A stretch of 64,000 nt of DNA from assembly GCA_903871875.1 (NCBI GenBank), contig CAIQIR010000158.1:118840-182839 (forward strand). Reading direction: 5' to 3'. The stretch is from an uncultured Schlesneria sp. GTDB lineage: Bacteria > Planctomycetota > Planctomycetia > Planctomycetales > Planctomycetaceae. The notes beneath the pieces were generated by a model, which worked only from the letters and a program-made list of their open reading frames with translations, ran no database searches and was not told the origin of the DNA. The translations under genes were made by a program, and so were the position numbers. Below are positions 48,989-57,227 of this stretch, piece after piece (positions within the stretch are counted from its first letter, which is position 1; each line of letters opens with the position of its first letter).

Positions 48989-50154
48989 GCCGTCGTCGTC
49001 CCCGACCTGAAATGCAATTCGGTTCGGATTCATTTCTGGATGTTGTCGCTAACATCGTCGGCATCCTGATCATTTTGATCGTGATTACCGGATTGCGCAT
49101 CAGCAAAACGCCGCTCGTCAAGAACCCCGCGGTGAAGCCCGAGACACCCGTTTCGAATCCGATGCCGTTTGCGTCGTCCGTGCCCGATCTTCCCAACGCC
49201 AAGGATGTTCCTGAGGATGTTCCGCGTGTGGTTGTTGTGGAGCAAGTCGAAGAGTCCGCCGAAGAACCGGAGCCCGAACCCGAGCCGGAGTTACCCCCGC
49301 TGCCGCTTTTGGTCCCACCTCGAGAATTGGTCGATTTGACGGAAAAGCTGCAATCCGAAGTTGCCGTGCTTCGCGAGGAAGAAAGTCGACTTGCCGAACG
49401 ATTTCAGCAATCGAATGAACTTCAATCGTCCTTGATCGAGCGACAGCAGGCGATCCGGGAACAACTGACTGCCAAGACCGAGCAAATCGACGCGTCGCGA
49501 AAGCAGGCGGCCGTTGCCGAAGCTGACTTGGAACTCGCTCGTGAAACACTGACCCGGCTCATCCGACAGGTTCGTGAAATCGAATCCGAACCGGTTCATG
49601 TCGAAACGTTGCAACACAAAATCACACCGATCAGTCGCGTCGTCAACGGCAGCGAAAAGCATTATCGTCTGGAAAAGAACCGTGTGATTGAAGTACCTGT
49701 CGACGAGCTTTGTGCGCGATTCCGCGAACAGATCGAACGACGGAAGGACTGGCTGGCCAAAACGCGGCAGCACCAAGGCCAAGTCGGGCCGATCAGAGGC
49801 TTCAGCATGCAGTATCTGGTTCGAATTGAATCGATGTCTGAATTGGAGGCGGCACGAGCGGGGCAAAGTGGCATCCGGATCAGCCTGGGTAATTGGGAAA
49901 TCATTCCCGAGCCCGATGCGAAAGGGGAGCCGGAAGAAGTCGCCTTACGCCGAGGCTCGATGTTCTATCAGTCAATTCTCGGAACGCCCGCTGACACCAC
50001 GTTGACATTTTGGGTCTACCCGGACAGTTATGCTCTCTATCGCAAATTGCAGAAATTCACCCACGATCACGGCTTCTCTGTTGCCGCCCGTCCGCTTCCC
50101 CACGGCGTTGCCATCGCAGGTTCGCCCAGCGGTTCAAAGTCAGCCAGCCAGTGA
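48985..50154 (+). CDS. ExbD/TolR-like membrane protein with coiled coil
   Basis: A 389-residue protein starting in the ATGA overlap with the previous gene. The N-terminal segment FGSDSFLDVVANIVGILIILIV (cut here into FGSDSFLDVVAN and IVGILIILIVITG) matches the ExbD membrane helix and keeps the key Asp (Asp19). A Pro/Glu-rich stretch and a coiled coil (about 112-195) follow. The C-terminal part has HYRLEKNRVIEVPVDEL and LTFWVYPDSYALYRKLQKF then HGFSVAARP, like the ExbD periplasmic domain and like the two regions in its partner. It probably assembles with that partner in the inner membrane. The missing motor subunit must be encoded elsewhere. Confidence 0.72.
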   Translation: MSRRRPRPEMQFGSDSFLDVVANIVGILIILIVITGLRISKTPLVKNPAVKPETPVSNPMPFASSVPDLPNAKDVPEDVPRVVVVEQVEESAEEPEPEPEPELPPLPLLVPPRELVDLTEKLQSEVAVLREEESRLAERFQQSNELQSSLIERQQAIREQLTAKTEQIDASRKQAAVAEADLELARETLTRLIRQVREIESEPVHVETLQHKITPISRVVNGSEKHYRLEKNRVIEVPVDELCARFREQIERRKDWLAKTRQHQGQVGPIRGFSMQYLVRIESMSELEAARAGQSGIRISLGNWEIIPEPDAKGEPEEVALRRGSMFYQSILGTPADTTLTFWVYPDSYALYRKLQKFTHDHGFSVAARPLPHGVAIAGSPSGSKSASQ

Positions 50155-50657
50155 GTAGCCCACTTGCGGCTGATCGCTCGATCCTGTCCCGGCGATCTTG
50201 TTCGACGAGGCATTCTCGATCGTTTCATGTATTTCGAACGGCCTGCTTCTGGCGAGAACTGCCACCAATTCACGCAACGTCATGCGCCGGGAAAAACTTG
50301 AGTGAATTTGTCGACCGGGACCGCGATGTTTGACCTTATGGTCCAACGTTCACCGGATTAATTCCTACCTCGTGATGATCCGATACAACCGTCGCTTTGC
50401 GGCGCTTCGGACAATCTCTTTTAGAAGAGCGAGATGACGATCAGACGGTCTCAGATGGAAACGTGCATAGCTTGGCGAGACTTTTCCGTTTGATGATGTT
50501 CGAAGCATTGAGGGATTCGCACGAATTCACGAATAGCCTCCCATTTGCGGATGCTTTGGGGAGGTCTCCGAAAGGGGGACGTCCTTCGTAATCCAGGCGA
50601 TGACCGCTGCACGCGGCGTGATTTGACGAACTCAACGACTCGTAGCTTGGCATTTGC
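50155..50657. other. Intergenic region upstream of the porin gene
   Basis: About 500 bases between two same-strand genes. Only short shadow-like frames are present. No terminator, RNA gene or confident promoter was recognised. Confidence 0.4.
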
Positions 50658-52424
50658 ATGAGTAGTTTAATCTGCTGGTCCATTCGATTTGCAGCAGTTC
50701 CCTCCCCGGGCATAGGCAACGAAATCGAATTTCAACGTCGAGGCAGGTGGATTCGTGGCGGAGTCCTTTTAGCGGCCTTGGCTTTTGTTCAGCTCGTATG
50801 CAACTCGAGCACCTGTTGCGCCGAGGATCTTGCGACACCTGGTCAAGTGTTTGCCGATGTGGATTTGGATGACAACGAGGCTGATGAATCATCGCTGGCC
50901 AGTGGGTTTGCCAGACGGTTGAAAGAGAAGTCAATAATCGAGGAGACCGATGATTCTCCCTCGAATGAAGTGAGACTGTCGAACTATCAGGACGGAGACG
51001 ATCCCCCGACGGCGAGTCTGGTTGCCGATCTGGTGAAGAGATTGACTGACGTCGAAAAGCAGCTGAGAAAACGAGACGAGGCTGATGCCAAAAAGGCGGG
51101 AACGTTTCCGACCCACAAAATCACCGGCTTTTTGCAGGTGGATACCGGATACTACACGCAAAGCCCCAAGAACGAGAGCATCGTTGGCGACGCGCAAGAC
51201 GGTACCGGCTTTCGCCGAGCTCGATTTGCGGTGAACGGTTATGTGGCCGAATTTACGACGTATCAGATGGAAGTCGACTTCGCCGCTGCGGGCCGGCCCA
51301 GCTTCTTCGACAACTACGTCGAACAACTAAACCTGCCCTTCCTGGGGGAAGTCCGCGCTGGTCAGTATCTGCAACCGTTTAGCGTGGACGCCATGAGCGG
51401 TTTTCGCAACTTGCCATTTTTGGAGCGATCGTTACCGTTCCTCGCGTTCGTTCCCTTCCGCCGTGTCGGAATCATGGCGGCCAATCAGACCGAAGACGAT
51501 CTGACCCACTGGGCCTATAGCGTCTTTCGAACTGGCGGCTTCAATAATGCCCCGCTCGGCGATTCGCAGTTCGCGACCGATACGGGGAATGTCGGCGGTT
51601 ATTCGTTCTCGACCCGCATCACAAAACTGTTGTTCTACGATGAGTTCGCTGAAGATCGGTACCTGTGGCACGTCGGGGCGTCATACGACTATAGTCAGTT
51701 GGGAGCGAACGATGCATTGGGCGCACTCAGTGGTACCGGTGGCAACGCAGGAACTCCGGCTCCCTTTTACCAGGCGAAAGTGCTTCCCGAATTTGGTGCT
51801 TTAGGTTACCCGCAAAACTCGCAAACTTTCGGCGCCGGTGGAACCAGTGCACTGAACGGTACGCCGTTGTTCCTCGATACGGGAAAATATCAGGCGAACA
51901 ATTTCCAACTGCTGGGACTCGAAACGGTCTATCAATCGGGCGCGTTTAGCTTTCAGTCGGAATGGATGGGCACGGCCGTCGAAAGCGTGGTCGGACCAGT
52001 GTTTTACCAGGGTGCCTATGCCGAAGTGATGTACCGATTGACCGGTGAGAATCGCCTCTATGACAAAAGACTTGCCGCATTGAAGAATCCCGTTCCGTTC
52101 ACTGACTTTATTCCGTTGAAACACGACGGCATTCGGGGGTGGGGGGCGTGGGAAGTCTGTGCCCGTTGGTCTGAAGTGGATCTGACGAACCCCGCGAAAC
52201 TGAACGGTCATTACTACAACAGTGCTACCAATACATTCAACAGCACCGCGGCCTCAAATACCGCCGGCAATGGTGTGCTGAACGATGTGACTCTTGGTCT
52301 CACCTGGTTTATGAACGCGCATACCAAGGTCCAGTTCAACTGGATTCATGCCATGCTGGACAACAGTGCCAAAGGTTTCAGTGCGGCGGAACTGTTCGTC
52401 AGCCGTGTTCAGGTTGACTTCTAA
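50658..52424 (+). CDS. Phosphate-selective porin O/P family outer-membrane protein
   Basis: A 588-residue protein. A hydrophobic segment at about residues 35-55 (GGVLLAALAFVQLVCN) looks like a signal peptide after a long basic N terminus, so the true start may be further in. A short coiled-coil stretch (about 125-145) precedes the barrel, which opens at KITGFLQVDTGYYTQSP and GTGFRRARFAVNGYV, the pattern of OprP/OprO-like porins. Alternating hydrophobic strands follow, with WMGTAVESV and ARWSEVDLTNP late, and the last strand ends in FVSRVQVDF with the terminal Phe typical of outer-membrane proteins. It forms a channel for anions such as phosphate or for other small solutes; specificity cannot be read. 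Confidence 0.85.
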   Translation: MSSLICWSIRFAAVPSPGIGNEIEFQRRGRWIRGGVLLAALAFVQLVCNSSTCCAEDLATPGQVFADVDLDDNEADESSLASGFARRLKEKSIIEETDDSPSNEVRLSNYQDGDDPPTASLVADLVKRLTDVEKQLRKRDEADAKKAGTFPTHKITGFLQVDTGYYTQSPKNESIVGDAQDGTGFRRARFAVNGYVAEFTTYQMEVDFAAAGRPSFFDNYVEQLNLPFLGEVRAGQYLQPFSVDAMSGFRNLPFLERSLPFLAFVPFRRVGIMAANQTEDDLTHWAYSVFRTGGFNNAPLGDSQFATDTGNVGGYSFSTRITKLLFYDEFAEDRYLWHVGASYDYSQLGANDALGALSGTGGNAGTPAPFYQAKVLPEFGALGYPQNSQTFGAGGTSALNGTPLFLDTGKYQANNFQLLGLETVYQSGAFSFQSEWMGTAVESVVGPVFYQGAYAEVMYRLTGENRLYDKRLAALKNPVPFTDFIPLKHDGIRGWGAWEVCARWSEVDLTNPAKLNGHYYNSATNTFNSTAASNTAGNGVLNDVTLGLTWFMNAHTKVQFNWIHAMLDNSAKGFSAAELFVSRVQVDF

Positions 52425-52464
52425 ACCGCTAAGCCACTCCAGGAACCTGACCGACGTCGTGACG

Positions 52465-52776
52465 TCATGATTCTTTCGGTGGCTCTGGTTTCGGAGCGGG
52501 CTTGGGGCGGATTTTTCCCGCCTGAATGTCAGTCACCACTTCAGCAACCTGTGCGGGATCGCCCGTATTTAATACGTGCGCGACTCGCGAAGGGGGCGTC
52601 CCGAGTCGCTCCATCAACTCCTTGGCCGATTCCCAGAGCTTCGGTTTCTTCTTATCACTGGCGAGATACAACTCCGTCGCCAACTCGGCCAATCGCTGCT
52701 GATCGAGTGCCGGCCGATTGTCGTAGTAACGCTGAATGACTTTTTTCTGGAATTTCGAATAATCACGGTCGGCCAC
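52465..52776 (-). CDS. Small conserved-type protein of unknown function
   Basis: A 103-residue protein from the GTG at 52776, chosen because GAGGAG lies just upstream; the open frame continues 29 codons further without a site. The sequence is helical and charged (DYSKFQKKVIQRYYDNR, then LAELATELYLASDKKKPKLW), ends in a Pro/Lys-rich tail (KIRPKPAPKPEPPKES) and has no signal or membrane segment. I do not recognise the family. It is convergent with the porin gene, 40 bases away, and lies downstream of the HDOD-kinase gene on the same strand with 156 bases between. Confidence 0.7.
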   Translation of the reverse strand: MADRDYSKFQKKVIQRYYDNRPALDQQRLAELATELYLASDKKKPKLWESAKELMERLGTPPSRVAHVLNTGDPAQVAEVVTDIQAGKIRPKPAPKPEPPKES

Positions 52777-52932
52777 GAAAGTCTCCTCGGAAGTTGTCTG
52801 GCACTGTGAGAATAATTGGCGGCAGCCGAACGATGCAATAGACTTCCCGCTGCCAACGAACATGAAAACGCAGGGCGTTTTCTCGATGTGACCGGCGCAG
52901 GCACGCGGCCTGAAGAAGTCTCGATCAGACGC

Positions 52933-54813
52933 CTATTCCGTACTGATGTGCGTCTTCCCCATCGCGTGATCATCAGCAACAGGTGTTACCGATGCGCCAG
53001 CATCCTGATGATCCAGGTCGGCCCACCATTCGACTGCGTCCGACGAACTCCACGATTGTGCTGACCGACATTGCCCCAGTCGATTGTAAAGGTCCTGGGC
53101 GTTTGACGGGCGGCGGTCTCGTGACTTTTTCAGGCATTGCAAGATGACATTCTCAATGTCTCGATCGATCGGTTTCCCCAGTCGAATCGATGGACGTTCC
53201 GGGATGGCCGAAACCTGGGCTTTGAGCACCGTCGCCAGATCTTTTCCGGGGAATACGGGTTGACCAGTCAAGAGGTAGTAACCGACTGCCCCCAGTGAAT
53301 AGAGGTCGCTGCGTGCGTCGAGTGATTCTCCGGGGATGATGGCTTCCGGAGGCATGTAACGCGGTGTCCCCGCCAGACCATTGGCTGAGGTGGTTTGATC
53401 CAGGTGTTTGGAAACGACCCGGGCCAATCCAAAGTCCAATACCTTGACCGTGTCGGGAACGCCGCCGCGACGGCAAATCATCAGGTTTTCCGGCTTCAGA
53501 TCTCGATGAATCAATCCCGTCGCGTGAGCTTCGGTCAACGAGAGACAAGCCTGTCGCAGAAAATGAATCACACGGCCAGGTGGCTGTGGGCCTTGTTGTT
53601 GGACAAGTTGCGCCAAAGTCATACCTTCGAGGTATTCCATGACGTAATAGAACAAGCCTTCTGCCGTCACTCCATAGTCGTAAACGGCGACGGTATGAGG
53701 GCTGGTGAGTCCGCAAGTCAACTGCACTTCGCGTTCAAACCGAGCCAGCGAATCGGGGCTGACTTTGGTTGAATGCAAGAGCTTGATGGCGGCTTGCCGC
53801 TTCAGCATGCAATGTTTCGCTCGATAGACGACCCCCATGCCGCCTTCGCCGATTTGATCTTCCAGCGTGTAATTGCCCAGGATTCGATATCGATGGATTC
53901 TGTCGAATCGACGTTGCTCCAGGTTTTCCATCGCCAACTGGTTCAAGCGATCGGACGAATTCGGTTCCAAGCCTTGTCGAGTCAGTTCTTCATCGACGGC
54001 CACGGCCACCTCCAGAGCACGGAACTCTGGCTTGACGTCTTGAAACACCAGCAGGGCTTCAAAGCCGCCCGGTGATTGATTTAAGCTTTCGGGAAGACAG
54101 CTGGCAGCGACGACGGCCATCAGCGGTGTGTCCTGCATCTCCGCATTGATCAAGACTTGTTCGGGATCGTGATGTAACAGGATGCAGGCGACCAATTCAT
54201 CTGGCAAGCCCCAATCTCGCATGAGTTGAGCGGCGGCACTGGCATGATCCCAGCCGAACAGTTCTCGTTCTTTCTCAATGAGTTCCGCACCCTGACCCAC
54301 GATCTCGACGTACTCTGAATAAAAGGCCTCGGTGAGCAGTGGCAGCAGAAAATCCTGCAGCAATCCCGCGATGTAGGCGATTTCCGGATCCGTACCAATG
54401 ACGCGAGCGGCTTCTCGCGCGAACAAGGCCCGAACGTAATTCTCACGTTGGAACCGCAGGGTGTGGACCAACCGCGACGTCGTATCTTTCGTGGCCCGTT
54501 GCAGGGCCGACGTCAGCACCAGCGTTTTTGTGCGACGCGGGCCCAGCAAGCCGATGGCTTGAGCGACAGAGCCCACTTTCTGTTTCAGTCCCATCGCCAC
54601 CGAATTGATCTGCTTGAGCACTTCGGAAGTCAGCGAAGAATCCACTTCCAGTGTCGCGGCGAGTTCGTGGGGGCCGGCGTCGGGATCTTCCGCAATCTCG
54701 GTAAAGGCAATGACCGCTTGGGGCAAGACAGGCAGCTTCAGGAATCGCGGCATGGTCAGCTGAGGACGCGCTTTCAGGGAACGATCAACAATTTGAGTCC
54801 AGTCCACAGACAT
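52933..54813 (-). CDS. HDOD domain-Ser/Thr protein kinase fusion
   Basis: A 626-residue protein with no signal peptide or membrane helix. Residues about 20-230 form an HDOD domain: LPVLPQAVIAFTEIAEDP, SSLTSEVLKQINSVAMG and VGSVAQAIGLLGPRR, the HD-GYP-related signalling output module. Residues about 315-590 are a Hanks-type kinase: IGEGGMGVVYRAK for the P-loop, AAIKLLH for the Lys, HRDLKPENLM for the catalytic loop, and DFGLARV. All catalytic residues appear intact. Most planctomycete kinases of this type are membrane-bound; this one should be cytoplasmic. The HDOD part may sense a ligand or partner and control the kinase. It stands apart from the two-component pair at 13.8-16.6 kb. Confidence 0.9.
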   Translation of the reverse strand: MSVDWTQIVDRSLKARPQLTMPRFLKLPVLPQAVIAFTEIAEDPDAGPHELAATLEVDSSLTSEVLKQINSVAMGLKQKVGSVAQAIGLLGPRRTKTLVLTSALQRATKDTTSRLVHTLRFQRENYVRALFAREAARVIGTDPEIAYIAGLLQDFLLPLLTEAFYSEYVEIVGQGAELIEKERELFGWDHASAAAQLMRDWGLPDELVACILLHHDPEQVLINAEMQDTPLMAVVAASCLPESLNQSPGGFEALLVFQDVKPEFRALEVAVAVDEELTRQGLEPNSSDRLNQLAMENLEQRRFDRIHRYRILGNYTLEDQIGEGGMGVVYRAKHCMLKRQAAIKLLHSTKVSPDSLARFEREVQLTCGLTSPHTVAVYDYGVTAEGLFYYVMEYLEGMTLAQLVQQQGPQPPGRVIHFLRQACLSLTEAHATGLIHRDLKPENLMICRRGGVPDTVKVLDFGLARVVSKHLDQTTSANGLAGTPRYMPPEAIIPGESLDARSDLYSLGAVGYYLLTGQPVFPGKDLATVLKAQVSAIPERPSIRLGKPIDRDIENVILQCLKKSRDRRPSNAQDLYNRLGQCRSAQSWSSSDAVEWWADLDHQDAGASVTPVADDHAMGKTHISTE

Positions 54814-55352
54814 TTTGACGATTCACCTCCGTCAAGAGAAAGATTCGGGATCAACTCGGCTGCGAATTCTTTCTCTCGCGACCTGTACCGGAGCGTTCGT
54901 AGCCGCCCCATTTTCGACTTGGACTTGGACCTGATGTTTCTCCTTCGCCGGTGAAAAATCACCAGCCCTTTCAACTATTACAACATCGGCGATTGGTCCG
55001 GGGATTGATCGGATAATCAACCGTGCCGGAACAACCGGTATTCCAATCGAAATCCGAGTCGAACAGGCTTCTTAAACGAATTGCCGGGGCTGCTTTACCC
55101 GGTTGCGATGCACGCTTGTCCCGTGGTTTTCCGAGAAAGTCTCGGCGGTTTCCCATCAGGCTCAATAATCACCGTCTCAGAACGCAGTCAGACATTCGTC
55201 TTGCGGCAAAAGTCGCCGGTCTAGTAAAACCCCGCATTGATCGGGGGAAGGTTTCCGGATTATTCCGCTTCACCTGGATTATCGGCTGACATTTCGACGA
55301 AGATTTTCCGTGTCTTCGTTCCTGAAACCAATCGACGGTCGCTCATAACCCT
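54814..55352. other. Intergenic region, divergent
   Basis: A 539-base region between the HDOD-kinase gene and the 163-residue gene. An 88-codon plus-strand frame (55023-55289) has no ribosome-binding site or recognisable feature and is not called. No RNA or terminator was seen. Confidence 0.4.
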
Positions 55353-55844
55353 ATGGACTATCACCTCAAACCGCTTGGAAAGACCTGTGCGGCGACCGGA
55401 AAACCGCTCGCACCAGGATCGGTTTGTCATTCGGTGCTGGTCGAAAAGGAGGGCGGCCTCGTTCGACTCGATTTTTCCGATGAGGGATGGACAGGCCCGC
55501 CGCAGGGGCATTTCGGACATTGGACGGTCGATGTTCCGGCCGCTCCTGATCCTCACCAACAGCGGATCGATCCCGAAGTCGCACTGAGGTATTTCGAACA
55601 ACTGAGTGAAGAGGCGAGTCCCGTCCATGAAAAGACGCGGTACGCGCTCGCTCTGGTGCTGCTTCAACAGCGAAAATTGAAGCTCGAAAACGTTCGCTTT
55701 GACGACGATGACGAAGTGTTGGAACTGAGTGGTGTCCACGGCGAAGGCAACTTCGAAGTCCGTAACTACCATCTGGACGATACCGAATCTCAGCGAATGC
55801 AGGCCGAGCTGAAAGCACAACTCGCGTTGGAGTGGCAGTCATGA
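55353..55844 (+). CDS. Conserved-type hypothetical protein, first gene of a lipoprotein operon
   Basis: A 163-residue soluble protein. It opens with KTCAATGKPLAPGSVCHSVL, where two cysteines about 12 apart could bind a metal, and has an acidic middle (FDDDDEVLEL). The C-terminal 30 residues form a helix. I do not recognise the family. Its stop codon overlaps the start of the next gene (ATGA at 55841-55844), so the two are translationally coupled and probably work together, which would place it at the envelope-biogenesis side of the lipoprotein below. Confidence 0.72.
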   Translation: MDYHLKPLGKTCAATGKPLAPGSVCHSVLVEKEGGLVRLDFSDEGWTGPPQGHFGHWTVDVPAAPDPHQQRIDPEVALRYFEQLSEEASPVHEKTRYALALVLLQQRKLKLENVRFDDDDEVLELSGVHGEGNFEVRNYHLDDTESQRMQAELKAQLALEWQS

Positions 55845-56902
55845 TCAACCAGATCGCTGCGACTCGCCTGGCGAGCAACCCCTCTTTCCGTCGCGGCAGC
55901 CTGCTGATGCTGGCCCTGTTGTTGGCCACCGTTCAAACCGGATGTATCTCGGTGCGAACGATGATGGTCGGCCGACAACCCGATCCGATGGCCGGGGCAC
56001 CTCGGCTGCAGAACTGCAACAATCCCCGGATTGAGGAAGTCGTTGCGCATCTCAATCAAAATACCGATCGCATTCAAAGCTGGAGATCCAACAGCGTCAA
56101 AATCCACGCCAATCAGTGGTCGCTGTCAGGTACGCTGGCTGTCGAAAAAGGGCGACATGTGCGCCTCGTTGTCAGTTCACCGCTCGGGAACGAAGTGGAT
56201 CTGGGATCCAACGACGAGCGATTTTGGGTCTGGTCACGACGAATGGATCCTGCGTTTGTGACCTGCAAACACGAGAATATGGACGTGGCCCGTCAGGCGT
56301 TGGGGGTTCCCTTTGAGCCCGATTGGCTGATGGAGGCGCTGGGAGTGGCTCCGCTGCCGACGACCGGCGTGACCATGGAGGCCGATCCCTCGAATAGGCA
56401 AGCACGACTTGTTCAGCAGGTCACTACTGCTCATGGACGACCACTTCGCCGAGTTGTCCTTGTTGATCTCAAGCGTGGGATCGTGGTGGAGCACAGTCTT
56501 TACGACTACGACGGCAAACGCGTCGCGCTCGCCAAACTCGGCGGGCACCGGCTCGATAAGGCTTCTGGTGTGGTCTTGCCGCATCGCGTGATGCTCGATT
56601 GGCCGCAAACTCAAATGTCGATGACGATGGAAATTAACAAAATCCAAATCAATCCGTCGTCGATTCCCAATCAAGTCTGGAAGATGCCCGATTTGCCGGG
56701 ATTCGAGGTGGTCCAACTGGACGAGGGCGTTCCCGCGGCCCGAATCGCGATTCATTCCGAATCCGGAGTGAGTCTCGACTCCATCGAAATGAGCGACGCC
56801 GACGAATCAGAAGCCGAAGGAGAGCCTCGAGACGCCGATCTCGCCGGCCACTCCACTCTTTCAGACGATTCCGATGAACCTGATTCCGACTGGGCGAAGT
56901 AA
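55841..56902 (+). CDS. LolA/DUF4292-like outer-membrane lipoprotein
   Basis: A protein of 353 residues from the ATG at 55841. The N terminus is a lipoprotein signal (RGSLLMLALLLATVQTGC) with a lipobox ending at Cys. The mature part (EEVVAHLNQNTDRIQSWRSN, then GTLAVEKGRHVRLVVSSPLG) shows the helix and first strands seen in LolA/LolB-like proteins, a half-barrel that carries lipids or lipoproteins. The C terminus is acidic and probably disordered (DADESEAEGEPRD). A role in lipoprotein or lipid handling at the outer membrane is inferred from fold resemblance only. The first gene of the operon overlaps it by four bases. Confidence 0.65.
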   Translation: MINQIAATRLASNPSFRRGSLLMLALLLATVQTGCISVRTMMVGRQPDPMAGAPRLQNCNNPRIEEVVAHLNQNTDRIQSWRSNSVKIHANQWSLSGTLAVEKGRHVRLVVSSPLGNEVDLGSNDERFWVWSRRMDPAFVTCKHENMDVARQALGVPFEPDWLMEALGVAPLPTTGVTMEADPSNRQARLVQQVTTAHGRPLRRVVLVDLKRGIVVEHSLYDYDGKRVALAKLGGHRLDKASGVVLPHRVMLDWPQTQMSMTMEINKIQINPSSIPNQVWKMPDLPGFEVVQLDEGVPAARIAIHSESGVSLDSIEMSDADESEAEGEPRDADLAGHSTLSDDSDEPDSDWAK

Positions 56903-57227
56903 CCGCCCTGGACTTCGGTCATCTGAGAAGCCCCCGTTGCGGGCGGTCAAGTCTGTCCGGGTTCTCTCCCAATCCCGTTGTGACGAGGGGCCCATTTGAA
57001 CAAGCGGAATTTCCCGCAAAGTCCAAGACAAACTGCGCAGTCTCCCAACCCGTCTTGTTAAAACGGGAAGTCTGCGCAGCATCAGAATTCCTCCTCTTGT
57101 CATTGTCCGCAGAGTCTCGCTGACCGGGTTAAGCAGAACGAGAGACACAACCGATCCGATTGGGAGTCGGTGTGTTGAATGACATCCCGGGACGTCGGAG
57201 TGTTCGCGTTCGCCAAAGGATGCGCGA
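56903..57227. other. Intergenic region with a long hairpin
   Basis: A 325-base gap without a gene. It contains an inverted repeat at 57033-57079 (listed separately). No promoter could be assigned. Confidence 0.4.
57033..57079 (+). repeat. Nested inverted repeat upstream of the 840-residue gene
   Basis: Two copies of the self-complementary octamer CTGCGCAG (57033-57040 and 57072-57079) flank an inner stem CCCGT (57049-57053)/ACGGG (57063-57067). The RNA could form a hairpin with an outer stem of eight pairs. It lies about 150 bases before the next start codon; no T-run follows, so a terminator of the lipoprotein operon is doubtful. Confidence 0.45.
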
